64,000 bases of DNA from Saxidomus purpurata (GCA_022818135.1 JAFMSR010000008.1:13673399-13737398); one strand, 5' to 3'; positions 1-11,929 are shown, counted from the first letter of the stretch. Numbers and translations are program-made. Notes: generated from the sequence alone by a model not told the origin.

Positions 1-763
1 TCATGATTTTGAGCTTTATTCTTTGTGTGAGAAAGTTACAGCAGTTTCTTATTGAGGTCAATGCTCTACTTCAGAACTGGTCCTTCCCAGGAACCATGGT
101 TAGGTAAACTGCCTACCTATGTTCCATGAAGGGAATCGTAATTCTGATTTCCCCGGTTACGCTTCGTGTTGGGAAATTGTTTCTTTATTGTCAAGATGTA
201 TTTCAAATTTAATGCGGAAAACATGAGTTACAAGTAGACATTTTATATTAAATATGTTAATGGATTACAGCTCAAATGTAGTAAATGAGGCAAATAGGTA
301 AATGTTACGGCAGATTTGCTACATTAAATAGCCATGTTAAATGAGACTTTATCTGATGACTGTAAATAGGTTTACTAGTTATTTTAACCTGGATCCACAT
401 CCACTGCTATCAATGAAAATTAACTGATTTTCATTTTATCACTGAATGAAATAGTATGGAATGTATAAACTTTGATTTACAGTTATATTACCCTTCAAAA
501 AGACCACATTTGGTCATAGCCAAGAATGATGCTGAAAACACAGTGGAGGAAGAACTAAGTTTTACCAAGTTAGTTCTGTTATTGACAGATACAAATCGGA
601 GTATGAATCACTGATTAAAATTTTATAAAAAATTATGATGATCACTTGGAATGGTAATATCACTTTAAAGTTGATACATTGAAAACAGTGGCTGACGGTA
701 GAGTCAGAGCCTCAAATCCCTTTCATGGCAGAACTGTTACTCCAGCTTCCACCTTTTTAGCTC
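1..763. other. Upstream non-coding DNA, nothing recognised
   Basis: AT-rich DNA with no convincing coding potential on either strand and no repeat family that I can place. It lies upstream of the TRIM-type gene, whose 5' untranslated exon or exons must be somewhere before 2558 because the first coding exon opens at a splice acceptor. I could not locate that exon or a promoter here. Confidence 0.4.
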
Positions 764-1396
764 ACCAGTGAGCATAAAGTGAGATATTGTGATCGCCCTG
801 TGTCCGGCGTCTGGCTGTCTGTTGTCCGTCCACACTAATTAGAGGCTGCATTTTTCACTGAATCTTCATGAAACTTGGTCAGAATGACTTCCTTGGTTTA
901 ATCTAGGCCGTGTTTAATATGGGTTATCTGGGGTAAAAAACTAGGTCATGGGGTAAGTCATAGAAAAACCCTTTTGTACACAATCTAATTTTTATATAGG
1001 TTACATTTTTCATTGGATCTTCATGAAACTTGGTCAGTATGATTGTCTTAATGAAATTAAGGTTGAATTTGAATATGGGTCATCTGAGGTCAAAAAGTAG
1101 GTCACCTGGTTAAAAACCTTGTGAATGCCATACAGGTTACATTTGCATTGGTCAGAATGTATATGTGGATCACCTGGGATTAAAAACTATGTTACAGGTC
1201 AATTCTGAGGAAAACCCTTGTTGGTACTCTAGAAGTAACATTTTATAGCCAATCCACATGTAAATTGGTCAGAGGGATTGTCTTGTTAAGGTCAAACAGA
1301 ATGTCTGTGTTTATGATAAACAGTTTAGGGTTGAAGTTTAGTCACATTATGGTCATAAGTAGGTCTCTGGTGAGCGATATAGGGCCAAGATGTTTT
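764..1396 (-). mobile_element. Helitron-like non-autonomous element, diverged
   Basis: Read on the minus strand, the element ends in a small hairpin (GCTCAC/GTGAGC) running into CTAA at 764. It begins at the 'gagcgatatagggccaagatg' side near 1390, which matches the starts of the better copies at 34630 and 35218. The interior holds degenerate repeats of a 'cttcatgaaacttggtcag' type and a 'ccgtcc' patch. The Helitron-like label is an inference from end structure only, and this copy is old. Confidence 0.4.
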
Positions 1397-1656
1397 TGTA
1401 GCTCTCTCTCTCTCTCTCCACTTTCACGGTCACAGCAGTAAAGGAAGCTGTCTTTTTAACCACTTCCTGCCAAACAATTTCTTTTCCAGGGTGGTACAGT
1501 CTTGCCACAAACTGTTTTCTTGACTTTTCATACAGGGGAGATAACTGAAGTAAATTCCCGGCTGTTTGGTCTGAAAGATCACATGAGCATTTCAGTGGAC
1601 ATTCTTGTATGCCAGTACTTGTGAGAACACCAGGAAGCAGTCATAGAGGGTATATC

Positions 1657-1835
1657 TAACCCTTGACCTGCTCATAGCAATTAATTCTGCCGCTGTGACC
1701 AGTGTAGATCATGATCAGCCTACACGTCCATACAGTCCGGTCATGCATGTCACTGCTCACTATTTAGTGAATTAAATGGTACTGCCCTTATTGAAAGATG
1801 GAGAAGTCCATCGTAAAAATTCAGGACAAGGGTTA
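1657..1835. mobile_element. Small TIR element (MITE), TA-flanked
   Basis: Imperfect terminal inverted repeats TAACCCTTGACCTG and CAGGACAAGGGTTA bound 179 bp. If the outer TA is the target duplication, this fits a Tc1/mariner-type MITE. An inner palindromic stretch (gatcatgatc) is also present. Related, more decayed copies are seen near 2138-2430 and 19130-19265. Confidence 0.5.
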
Positions 1836-2137
1836 AGAAAGCTAGTAAGAACCTAGTCTACAATCAGTTGATGTAAAACACACTCGTTTAAACTAAAATG
1901 TATACTTTTGTTGGGTGACTGTATAATGAGCCATGTTCTTTGATTTGTTATAAAGTGTAAGGGTTTTAAGTGTAATCATTTGGAAAATTTTTACTAATTT
2001 TACCATAGAAAGTAACTGGTAAATGATGGGAAAACGTGCGTAATGAGTTTTAATGAATGCTTGATCATTTGAAAGATTTCAATCTTTCCAAATTTAGGAG
2101 CACTTTAACACAAAGACTGTGATGAGTAATGTATTCT

Positions 2138-2430
2138 TCGTGATGGCTACTCCCCCCTTAGTTGTGTGATGTAATGTTCAACAATGATAAACCTTACTGA
2201 TAAAATCTTAATTGTGCTGCATTTTACAGAAAGAAGTATACATGTTTTGAGAAAATTCATGTTAACCTTTTTTTTGCTGACATAGAGTTCTGTCTTTGTG
2301 AGCAGTGCAGACACATCTATGCAGTCAGATTGTAATCTCCACTGTTCAGTCATTAGATTTTTAGTCAGTACCCCTCTGAATATGTAATGGTACTGTCCAA
2401 ATAAACAGATGGGCAAGTCCATTTTGGAAA
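2138..2430. mobile_element. Older copy of the 1657 MITE family
   Basis: Stretches such as 'atggtactgtcc' followed by 'gggcaagtccat' match the 1657-1835 element in the same order, with many substitutions and indels. No clear termini remain. An ORF on the opposite strand across this copy looks like noise. Confidence 0.35.
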
Positions 2431-2557
2431 CGTGGCAGGCTTAAGATTGGTGTATGTGTTCCTTTTAAAATATGGAGCAGTTATATATAAGGGCAGCTTG
2501 CATATATAATTTTCAATGCAAAGATTACAATGGATGTTTTTTTTTCATATTTTTCAG

Positions 2558-2574
2558 GTGTCGTATTGCGACAC
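2558..2574 (+). other. Hairpin at the start of the first coding exon (5' UTR)
   Basis: The exon's first 17 bases form a perfect 6-bp stem, GTGTCG and CGACAC, around a TATTG loop. It ends 7 bases before the ATG. It would sit in the mature mRNA just ahead of the start codon. Any role in translation is speculation; a stem this short could be chance. Confidence 0.25.
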
Positions 2575-2581
2575 AGAAGCC

Positions 2582-2855
2582 ATGGATTTGCAGAACAACC
2601 TCAACAACAACTTGGCTGTCCTACCCCACTTTGAACACCAGCTGTTGAATTGTGGGATATGTCAAAGGAGCTATAATAACCCCAAAGTGTTGCCGTGCCT
2701 GCATTCATTCTGCGAGCAGTGCCTGTATGAATACATTCCGGCGGAGAGTTTATCTGTGACGTGTCCCGTGTGTAGACAGCAGTCTATTCTACCACTTGAT
2801 GGTGTCAGTGCACTACAAGCAAACATCTTTATAACCAGCCTCATGGATGTTGTAG
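2582..2855 (+). CDS. TRIM2/TRIM3-like protein, coding exon 1 (RING)
   Basis: This is the first of four coding exons of a TRIM-NHL protein totalling 780 residues; vertebrate TRIM2/TRIM3 are about 744. The exon opens at acceptor tttttcag (2557). The start is taken at 2582 because GCCATGG is a strong initiation context and the RING follows at once. Residues 24-64 form a C3HC4 RING: C24, C27, C39, H41, C44, C47, C61, C64. Family members are E3 ubiquitin ligases, cytoplasmic and often neuronal, that recruit an E2 through the RING and bind substrate or RNA through the NHL propeller. The donor is gtaag at 2856, leaving one base of the next codon. Upstream in-frame ATGs such as 2516 lie before the acceptor and are not used. 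The TRIM2/3 subtype assignment rests on domain order, not on an alignment. Confidence 0.9.
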
Positions 2856-3024
2856 GTAAGACCTGAGATTAGATTTTTTTTAAAAACAACAGAAAATTTT
2901 CCAAACATCAAACTCTGCACCTACCAAACACCAGACCCATACACAGAAAACTGAATCCTCCACCTACCACGGCTAGGTAAGCTTGCAGACTTTCACAGTG
3001 CAAGTCTGCCAATGAAGGCTCTGA

Positions 3025-4010
3025 TAGACACATTTTTGTGTCGCCCTTTCAGAGAAAAGGCGATACATAGGGATCGCTTTGTCGGTCCGTCCGTCCGTCA
3101 CACAAACTTAACATTGGCTATAACTTTGCCATTTCTTAAGATTTCTTCATCAAACTTTACAATTGTATTGCTTATGACAATAGGGTCATGATGCCACCAA
3201 ATTTTGTAGGTCAAGGTCATATTTGACAGAGTTATGCCCCTTTTTGTACTTAGATTTTGTCACGAAAACTTAACGTTGGCTATAACTTTGCCATTTCTTA
3301 AGATTTCTTCATCAAACTTTCAAATTGTATTGCTTATGACATAAGGGTCGTGATGCCGCCAAATTGTATAGGTCAAGGTCATATTTGACAGAGTTATGCC
3401 CCTTTATATCTTAGATTTTTGCTATAACTTTGCCATTTCTTAAGATTTCTTTATCAAACTTTCAATTGTATTGCTTATGTCAAAAGGTTGTGATGCCACC
3501 AAATTTTGTAGGTCAAGGTCTTTTGAGAGAGTTATGCCCCTTTTTGTACTTAGATTTTGTCATGAAAACTTAAGGTTGGCTATAACTTTGCCATTTCTTA
3601 AGATTTCTTCATCAAACTTTCAAATTGCTTGCTTATGACATAAAGGTAATGGGCCGCCAAAGTTTGTAGGTCAAGGTCATTTTGAGAGAGTTATGCCCCT
3701 TTATATACTTGATTTTGCTATAACTTTTGCCATTTCTTAAGATTTCTTTATCAAACTTTCAAATTATTTGCTTATGTAAAAGGGTTGTGATGCCGCCAAA
3801 TTTTGTAGGTCAAGGTCTTATTTGACGAGTTATGCCCCTTTTTGTACTTTTTTGTACTTTGCCATTTCTTAAGATTTCTTCATCAGCTTTTTAAATTGTT
3901 TGCTTATGACATAAGGGTCGATGCCCCAAGTTTGTTGGTCAAGGTCATATTTGAGAGAGTTATGCCCCTTTTTCACTTAGATTTTGTCACAAAATTGTTG
4001 GTTATTTGAC
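3025..4010 (+). repeat. Degenerate tandem array inside an interspersed element, TRIM intron 1
   Basis: About six units of roughly 140-170 bp follow one another. Each contains 'tataactttgccatttctt', 'aagatttcttcatcaaac', 'gccaaattttgtaggtcaag' and 'agagttatgcccc'. The array is introduced by 'tgtgtcgccctttcagag' and a 'ccgtccgtccgtcac' patch. The same family lies inverted at 55438-56198. It is a typical bivalve non-autonomous repeat with a tandem core; I cannot name it without a search. Confidence 0.65.
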
Positions 4011-4539
4011 AAAGCTAAGAGGGCCCAGGTTCAAACCTGTGTACAAAGAAGCAGACTGGCCTCTCCTCTTTTGTATCTAAAATTTAGTAATATTGTTTTG
4101 AAAAATTCAACCAGAATGCAATTTTCACATCTGTATGCCAGGCTTTAGCAAAAAAAACTAAGAAATTCATTGAGTTATGACAATTTTACTGCCATGTTTT
4201 AAGTCAAGTTTTTCAGTCATCATAACTTACCTGTAAGGTCAAACACTAGAAGGCCAGAATTGCTTCAAAGCATTATGCTTCTTTACACAAACTGGTGTTT
4301 TCATGCCAGATATGGGAATTACAAGTTGTCACTTCTCATCTTGTCTTCATTACTTTTATTCATCAAGTGCTAGGCTCCCCAAACAGATTTAAGTTGTGAC
4401 CCGAGAGTCTGCTCTTGAAGAATATCAAATTATGAAAATGCATGTTAGTTTTGTTTGCTAGTTAACTTCACAAAAGTCTTTGGGGGTAATAAAGCCTGTT
4501 ACAGAACCAAATCTAGTAAATAATTGAGTTTCACATCTA

Positions 4540-4715
4540 CAGTGAAACCTGTCTTGCCTGGCACCCTTCAATACCACTTGATCATGCAGGTTAAAGCAGG
4601 TTGTCAGTTAAACCAAGGTCTTCCATTATACAGTTTATAATACTGAACCAAGAGACTTTGCTGAACAAAGCAGTTTTATGTTAAATGCAGGTTCTGGGTA
4701 AGATAGATTTTACTG
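4540..4715. mobile_element. Pogo/Tigger-like MITE, TA-flanked
   Basis: A 176-bp element starts CAGTGAAACCTGTCTTGCC and ends with the imperfect inverse GGTAAGATAGATTTTACTG, flanked on both sides by TA. Tc1/mariner/pogo-type elements duplicate TA and often begin CAGT. It has no coding capacity and lies in intron 1 of the TRIM gene. The remainder of that intron (4011-4539, 4716-5133) shows nothing else I can support. Confidence 0.55.
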
Positions 4716-5133
4716 TAGTATTATTATAAAATAACGATATCGAAATTTTAGACTTTTACAAACTTTTGTTTGCTAGGAAACCTGCTAGGGGGTCTGTGCC
4801 AGTCTAAATCATCAAAACATCCTGTGTTGCCAAGGGGACAATGTTGGACTGGGTGTTTACATGAGCAGGCAGGTGCGTTCATTCATGGTAGTTTCCTCTC
4901 TTAGCTTTCATTGTTCACTACCCATGTACCCAAACTATTCTTGTCTATCCAGTCTGAAGGCAAACTCACTCGTACTCATCTTGTTTGTTCATGTCTCCAA
5001 ATTTAATTTGCATGCTTTTCTATCCTGTAAATGGTTTACAAAGTTTGTTTTATTTTCTGGTCTTCTGCTTCCCAAGACTCGCGCACTTAGTTTCAGGTGT
5101 GAATGTAACAAATTATGTTTGATTGATTTACAG

Positions 5134-5351
5134 TAACAGAGGCATGTGGTGTTTGTGGTTCTGAGACAGCTCGGCTTTGTATGAAATGTTCAACATGTGA
5201 GAAGTGTTTATGTGAGACATGTGCCCAGCAACACAGGGATGATGATAATCTCAATACACATGAACTAGTCAGTATTCCAGCGTGTTCTACATCCTCCGAA
5301 AGTGAGGAATCCACACTAGTCTGTCCAAACCATGATGGAAATTCTTTGCAG
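5134..5351 (+). CDS. TRIM2/TRIM3-like protein, coding exon 2 (B-boxes)
   Basis: Acceptor gatttacag at 5133 and donor cag/gtgaca at 5352 give 218 bp, which closes the split codon of exon 1 and ends in phase 0. It encodes residues 92-164. Residues 96-134 form a first B-box-like zinc site rich in cysteines (C96, C99, C107, C110, C113, C116, C118, C121, H125, H134). Residues 155-158 (CPNH) are the first zinc ligands of a second B-box that is completed in the next exon. A short acidic serine-rich spacer (about 143-151) separates them. B-boxes assist oligomerisation and ligase activity in TRIM proteins. Confidence 0.88.
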
Positions 5352-5465
5352 GTGACATTGATAAAATCATATCTTTAAGATCTCATAATATAGTAACTGT
5401 CAAATGTTTATTTATATTTATGAGGCAGGTAATGGAGTATTTTTACTGTGTGAATCCCATTTTCA

Positions 5466-6340
5466 GCTCACCTGGCACAGCTAATAGGGTCGTCCTTCAG
5501 GCCACCATTTCCTTCAAACTACATCTTCTCTGAAACCACTAGGCCAATGTTGATGAGACTTGGCAGGGATGTTCCTTGCATGAAGCTCTAACGAGTTTGA
5601 ACAAAGAATTTCATTCCATGCAGAAATCTTGTGGCAACAAATAGGAAACATTTTAAAAATTGTATTCTCCAAACAACGAAGACCTCAGATATAACCAAAA
5701 GTATTCAAGGGAATTTATTTAAACTTTACTTTGTCCTGAGCATAAATGCAAAAGTACTGGAGGGAATTTCTTGAAACTTGATACAATGATAGAGCACAAT
5801 TAGAGGAAGTGCAAAGCCCAAGAACCATAACTATACCTTGCCTAATATTTTTATTATCCCCCTTTGTTACATTTTCTTGTTTTTTCTTGTCCATGGCATA
5901 ACTCCAAAACTACTATTACTTGAAACTTAATACAGTTAAAGAGCACAATTAGGGGAAGTGCAGTACCAAAGGACCTAAACTGTACCTTGCCTAATTTTTT
6001 TAATTATCCCCCTTTATTACATTTTCTTGTCTTGAGCATAACTCAAAAAGTACTGAAGGTAACTCCTTCAAATTGCAAATAATGAGAGAGGACACAGGGG
6101 GACTGCAGTACCCAAGAACAGTAACTCTGTGTTGGTTTTTTTAAATGTCTCCCTTTACTGATTTATCTTGTACAGGGCATAATCTTGTCCATAGCATAAC
6201 TCCAAAAGTACTGAAGGGAATAACTTGAAACTTCATACAGTGATAGAGCAAACTGATTAGAGGTACATGCCCAAGAACCATAACTCTACTTTGCCAAATT
6301 ATCCCCTGCCAAATACTTAAATTTTATTAAATAAGAACCT
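5466..6340 (-). mobile_element. Helitron-like end fused to another repeat core, TRIM intron 2
   Basis: At 5465 the plus strand reads 'cagctcacctggcac', the reverse of the GTGCCAGGTGAGCTGA terminus seen at 35217 and 36454 (CTGA instead of CTAA). The following 'gaaaccactaggccaatgttgatgag' stretch also matches the right part of those copies. The interior then changes to units around 'cataactccaaaagtactga' with 'cattagaggaagtgcag'-like stretches, so the copy is either a different subfamily or a composite. From 6341 to 7102, up to the next exon, I see nothing further. Confidence 0.5.
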
Positions 6341-7102
6341 ATACCATATCCATTCGTCTCACCTCAAACTTCGTGGTCATAGAAAGAGCACTCAGCGGGG
6401 GGATGGCCATGTCTAACACGGCTCTAATTCAAGTTATGTCCCTGGGGTCTAAATTGGGGACACCATGGGGGGCCATTATTTTACATGGACCGATACTTAC
6501 ATAGGAACATTTTTGAAAATCTTCTCCATGATGGCAAGGTGCTCCGCCATTTTGACCCAGTTTTTAGAGCTATGGTGTACTGTTCTTTTTTACTTTGTTT
6601 TCTGTAAGCAGAATGGACCCCTGGTAGGATTCATACCATTAATTTTCCATGACAAAGATGTATGCCAGGGGAGTAGGTAGCTGTTCCCGTTGTGGCCATG
6701 AAGAAAAGCAAACACTGCTTATGCATGTTATTATTGGAATGTTGCTTTTCAAGGTTTATATTGCTGTTTGATCAAAGTCAGTTCAGGTACCAAATATTAA
6801 TTTTGTGTTTTCTGAAAGGTTTTGTGATGATGATGTCTATAACCCAGACAGCATGAAACAATACTGTGCCAGATTGACCATGTGCTATACTTCATGGTAA
6901 AATGGTATCAGCCCTCAATTCATGTTTGCAGAGACTTACCTGTACATTGCCTCCACACTCACTTGTGGATTTTGATATATTTTAGAGAAGGAATTTAACC
7001 CATAAATGTAATTGCTATACATTTTTCAGCAACAACTGTTTTAATTTTCTACATGTACTTACTTTTGACTGGCTTACTTACTCTTGCTATACTGCATTTC
7101 AG

Positions 7103-8800
7103 TTTTACTGCACTTCATGTGAGACGGGTGTTTGCAAGGACTGTACTACAGTGGAGCATATTGGACATAACACCATATCTCTACCTGAAGCTATAGAAGA
7201 ACATAAATCTTCACTAGCCAATCTCATCACTGGAGCCAAAGAGCAAATCCCACTCATCCAAGAAGCCATAAATAACATTTCAGATGTCACACAGTCATTG
7301 ACAAATCAGACAAAACTTGCTGAAAGCAAAGTTACAGAAACCTTTGATGATCTTGTACAACTGATGAAGGAGAGGAAAGAAGCCCTTTTACAAGACTTGA
7401 ATACAATTCACAATAAGAAACACACAGTTTTAATGACCCAGAAAGAAAACTTGGATGGAGTTATTACAAAACTCAATCACTGTTGTGAGTTTACTGAAGA
7501 GACAATAGAACACGGAAGTGACACTGAGATTTTACTCATACAGAAGGAAATGTCAGGTAAACTGCAGGAGTTTGCCGCAGGTTCGGTTAGGAGGGAGCCT
7601 GAGGAAAATGACTTTGTAGGGTTTGATACAGCTCACTGCCAAGGTTTGAAGAAATCCCTAGGAACATTAGGTTATATTAAGAATAATAGTGCCATTGCTT
7701 ACAATTCCACTGCAACAGGTGAAGGACTGAGACATGCTTATGTAAATAAACCTGCTGTGATCACCATAACAACCAAAGATTGCCATAGAGAACTTGTAAA
7801 AGTAGGTCAAGCGATCATTGACTCGGAGTTGCAAGCTTCTAACGGTGATAGGATAATTCCAGCAATTACTGACCAGCAGAATGGAACTTACGAACTGGTG
7901 TATTTGCTGCCAAGGGAAGATAATTACATGATGTTCATCAAATTATTTGGTAAACATATTAAAGGGTCCCCATTCAAAGTCAAGGCTGTTAATGTTGGGG
8001 TTGAAGACCATGCAGAGGCAACAAGTAGTCATTCAAAAATTCCAAGAACTGCTGCTATCAAACAGAAGGGGACCAAACGACCATCAAGTTCAAGGTCAGG
8101 GTCAAACAGGAAGAGTAATTTGATTGAGGATGACCTTTTGTGGAGGGTAGGGGTCAAAGGTCGTAACAAGGGAGAGTTTACAAATCCACAAGGAATTTGT
8201 TGTTTAGATAATAAAATTCTAGTTGCTGACAGTAATAATCAAGTGGCTCAAGTGTTCACTCTCTCTGGTGATTGTAAGTTGAAATTTGGGACCCCTGGAA
8301 GAATTGCAGGCAAAATGCAGAGACCAACAGGTGTAGCTACAACCCTGAACGGAAACTACTTAATCGCAGATTATGACAATAAATGGATTAGTATTTTTGC
8401 CCCTGATGGTAAATACTTAAATAAACTTGGAACTGGAAAACTTCTTGGTCCAAAAGGTATAGCAGTAGATAGAAATGGACACATTATTGTTGTAGATAAC
8501 AAGGCCAGTACAATATTTATATTCCAGTCAAACGGAAAACTGTTGTCCAAGTTTGGATCTCGAGGAAATGGGGACCATCAGTTTGCGGGACCACATTATG
8601 TTGCTGTCAATGCAAGTAATGATATAATAGTGTCAGATTTCCACAATCACTGTATTAAAGTATTTGACTGTGAAGGAAACTTCCTGTTTCGTTTTGGCTC
8701 CAATGGTGAGGGTAATGGACAGTTTAATGCACCAACAGGGGTAGCCGTTGACGAGTATGGAAACATTCTTGTTGCTGATTGGGGGAATTCTAGAATACAG
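7103..8800 (+). CDS. TRIM2/TRIM3-like protein, coding exon 3 (B-box 2, coiled coil, filamin, NHL 1-5)
   Basis: A 1698-bp exon, in phase 0 at both ends: acceptor gcatttcag at 7102, donor cag/gtaaaa at 8801. It encodes residues 165-730. It completes B-box 2 with C167, C170, C175, C178, H183 and H186. A Glu/Lys/Leu-rich coiled coil covers about 190-317. A filamin/ABP280 repeat (about 356-462) ends with the typical 'HIKGSPFKVKA'. A basic Ser/Lys/Arg linker (about 470-506) leads into the NHL propeller from about 507. Blades carry recognisable 'PQGICCLDN', 'PTGVATTLNGNYLIAD', 'PKGIAVDRNGHIIVVD' and 'PTGVAVDEYGNILVAD' cores. In relatives the coiled coil dimerises, while filamin and NHL regions recruit partners. 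The intact 566-codon frame argues for a functional gene. Confidence 0.92.
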
Positions 8801-8830
8801 GTAAAAAACTAAATATATACCATGATTATT

Positions 8831-9895
8831 AGCTCACCTGGCTACATCGTCCGTCAACATTTTGATTCAAATGACATCTCCTCTGAAACCACTAGGCCAA
8901 TGTTGATAAAACTATGCAGGAATGTTCCTTGCATGAAGCTCTACCAAAAGTGTTCAAAGAATTCCAGTTAATGCTGAACTCTGGTTCAGAGCTTAGATAT
9001 TTGGCATGTAGCATTGCCTAGTGGACTTCTACCAAGATTGTTTAAATTATGACCCCCAGGTCAAAATTGACCCCGCAGGTGTGGTCACTTAGTTTTGCAT
9101 AGGCTTATATAGGAAAAACTTTAAAAATCTTCTTCTCTGAAACCACAAGGCCTAGAGCTTAGATATTTGGCATGTAGCATTGTCTAGTGGACATCTACCA
9201 AGATTGTTCAAATTATGACCCCTGGGTCAAAATTGACCCCGCAGGGGTGGTCACTTAGTTTTGCATAGGCTTATATAGGAAAAGCTTTAAAAATCTTCTT
9301 CTCTGAAACCACAAGGCCTAGAGCTTAGATATCTGGCATGTAGCAATGGCTAGTGGACATCTACCAAGATTGTTCAAATTGTGACCCCCTGATCAAAATT
9401 GATTCCACATGGGGGGTCACTTAGTTTTGCATAGGCTTATAGAGGAAAAACCTTAAAAATCTTCTTCTGTGAAACCACAAGGCCTAGAGCTTTGATATTT
9501 GGCATGTAGCATTGGCTAGTGGACCTGTACCAAGATTGTTCAAATTATGACCCCCGGATCAAAATTGACCCCACACTGGGCAGGAGGAGTGGGATCACTT
9601 AGTTTTACATAGGCTTATATGGGAAAAACTTTAAAAATCTTCTTCTGTGAAACCACAAGGCCTAGAGCTTAGATATTTGGCATGTAGCATTGCCTAGTAG
9701 ACCTCTTCAAAGTTTGTTCAAATTATGCCCCTGGGGTCAAAATTGACCTTGCCCGGAGGTGGGGGGGGGGGGTCACTTGTTTTACAAAGAGGTATATAAG
9801 AAAACCTATTTGGTATATAACATTATCTAGTGATCTTCCACTAGGCAAGTGGACTTGTACCAAGGTGAGCAATATAGGGCCATCTTGGCCCTTGT
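8831..9895 (-). mobile_element. Helitron-like element with tandem core, TRIM intron 3
   Basis: On the minus strand it begins 'caagggccaagatggcccta' near 9895 and ends CCAGGTGAGCTAA at 8828-8831, the same ends as the copies at 34630-36454. The interior is about four and a half tandem units of about 175 bp. Each has 'gagcttagatatttggcatg', 'caagattgttcaaattatga', 'ggtcaaaattgacc' and 'aaaccacaaggcc'. No protein is encoded. The rest of the intron (9896-10287) holds nothing I can name. Confidence 0.6.
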
Positions 9896-10287
9896 ATATA
9901 TTGGTAAACTTTATCTGAGTAAATAATGTGTTGCTCTGTTTAGAACTATGGGTTGTCAGGTATTGCGAATCAAATTAAAGTTTTTCTTAAAACTTTTGTG
10001 TAATGTAAAGATTTGCAATTGCTAAGGGAGAGCACTATAGTTGCCACTTTGTCAGTCTGTCTGATTTTTGACCAAGCTATTTCAGGTCTTTTGTTGAAAC
10101 TTTACTTACTGAAAAAAGATATTTGAGAGGACTGCAGAGCACAAGAACCATATTACCTATCACTTGGTTAGTCTTACAGACATAAATGTACCTGCTTTAG
10201 GAAAGATATACTTAAGCAAGGGTATTTATGTGTCTCACACAAGCAATGGATACTGCTATCTCTAACATGGCTGTTTCGTGTTTTCAG

Positions 10288-10440
10288 GTGTTTGACTGTA
10301 ATGGATCATTCCTTAGCTATGTGAACACCTCCGCTGACCCATTGTATGGGCCCCAGGGACTTTCCATCACCCCAGAAGGAACAGTTGTTGTCTCAGACTC
10401 CGGGAACCATTGTATAAAGGTGTACAAGTATCTTCAGTGA
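10288..10440 (+). CDS. TRIM2/TRIM3-like protein, coding exon 4 (end of NHL propeller)
   Basis: Acceptor gttttcag at 10287 opens a phase-0 exon of 50 codons plus TGA. It encodes residues 731-780. It supplies the last strand of blade five ('[12 protein letters not shown]') and the sixth NHL blade ('[19 protein letters not shown]'), ending in [10 protein letters not shown]. Six blades ending a few residues before the stop is the usual layout of TRIM2, TRIM3 and TRIM71-type proteins, so the C-terminus appears complete. Confidence 0.9.
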   Translation: MFDCNGSFLSYVNTSADPLYGPQGLSITPEGTVVVSDSGNHCIKVYKYLQ

Positions 10441-11455
10441 GGACGGGAACCAGAATATGAAATATCATAACTGTTTGTGTGCTTTAATGGTGAAGTGTTG
10501 TGATGAACAAACTTATTGAAACCATTGCTTCATGTGCAATTTAATTCTGAAAGTTTTGTATGCTGTGACAGAAAGTTAACTGGGTAATTGTTCTTCACAT
10601 TGTTTTGACTTAAATGGGACCAAAGGTTTGCATTGACATACAAGTGATTGTGAACTTATATGAGAAAAATGTCTTTGCTTATAACATGCACCCTGCAGAT
10701 GCTTGAGAACACGTTCAATTTGGTATATTGATGTTTCTGGCTGACTATTACTTGCAATAGTAAATTGAACTACCTTACTGAATTTCTTGCTTTATGTTAA
10801 TTTCTTCATCGAATATTTGCTTAATGCACTTTCCAAACACTGATGATAATCAAGTAAGGTATAACAGGTGTTCCTTAACCTAAAGTACCAGAGATGCAAG
10901 AAAAATTGTTTGTATAATAATTGGCAAGCACATTACTGTTGACAGCAATGTGTGTTAACTGCAACATGTACTGTGAAGGTTTATGTTTGAGTTGTCTCCC
11001 TTATGACATAGCTTTTAGTCTAATTAAACATGAAACCAAATATTTCCTGTATGAAGTAGGTCTCTTGTTAGTTAGCAGGAGGAATGTTGGATACAAGGAG
11101 CCTAGAGAAGTAATATCTTGAGTGTTTATACTGTAATAGCCATAAATATTTGTCAATTACTTGGTTGTTACACAGTATTTAATGGATAATTATGTTTTTG
11201 ATTACAGCATGAAGTAGCAATTTAAACGGTCATTTTCTATGTTATTACAACAAGCAGTCTGCTGTATTTGCAAATGAAAATTGATATATATGTGCACTAA
11301 CTTGTTTGTTTGAAATTTTGAGTGAATTTATGTTTTAAATTATTTTCCAATTGTACAAAAGAGTGATAGAGGTGAAGATCTATGTTGTTAAAGTATTGTT
11401 TGAAACAAATGTTGTTGCCCAATTATCTATCAATAAATGCAGTCTTGCTTGATGC
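10441..11455 (+). other. 3' UTR of the TRIM-type gene
   Basis: This AT-rich, non-repetitive stretch follows the TGA and runs to a canonical AATAAA about 1 kb downstream. ORFs here are short and unconvincing. The 3' boundary is inferred from the signal; no transcript evidence is available. Confidence 0.55.
11432..11437 (+). terminator. Polyadenylation signal AATAAA
   Basis: AATAAA lies 992 bases after the TGA, followed by T/G-rich sequence (ttgcttgatgcttttgc, ttgtgttctc) suitable as a downstream element. It is the best candidate 3' end of the TRIM-type transcript. Confidence 0.5.
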
Positions 11456-11929
11456 TTTTGCATTTTAAATTGTGTTCTCATTACATGTCATGCCCTACCA
11501 AAGTGAAGGAAGTTACATACAATGGTCCAGTATTTTCTCGTGGGTCAATACACCTCTTTATGACATACAAATTAGAAACATGATTTCAAATCCCACATGA
11601 CCTTTAGGTGATTTTCTTTGGCTGAATATATCAAAAGGGGATTAACTGATGTCAAAATGCTTTTAGATGGGCCAGATAATCAGTTGAAATCCCTTAGACT
11701 AGGCTAGATACCAAAGTTTTCATCCTTAGGTTATTAAGGGAAGCTTATTATCCAAGTCGGTTATGCATCATTTTCCACAGTTCCAATCATAAATGTAAAT
11801 CGAAATGAATAATGGATGAGAATTCTTATAACTGGTTGGTTTCATTAGAAGAATGTATATTGTAAATTAAAAGTACAGGTATGTGACTAGAGATTGTTTT
11901 TCAGGAAAAAAAAAACCTGTGTCTTCCAC

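Noticed and set aside
2516..2581. Upstream ATG extending the TRIM reading frame by 22 codons
   Set aside because: It lies before a clear polypyrimidine tract and splice acceptor (2557), so it is intronic. ATG 2582 has the better context and starts the usual TRIM N-terminus.
4015..4075. Possible tRNA or SINE with box B-like GGTTCAAACCT
   Set aside because: No box A at a suitable distance and no cloverleaf; one motif match is not enough.
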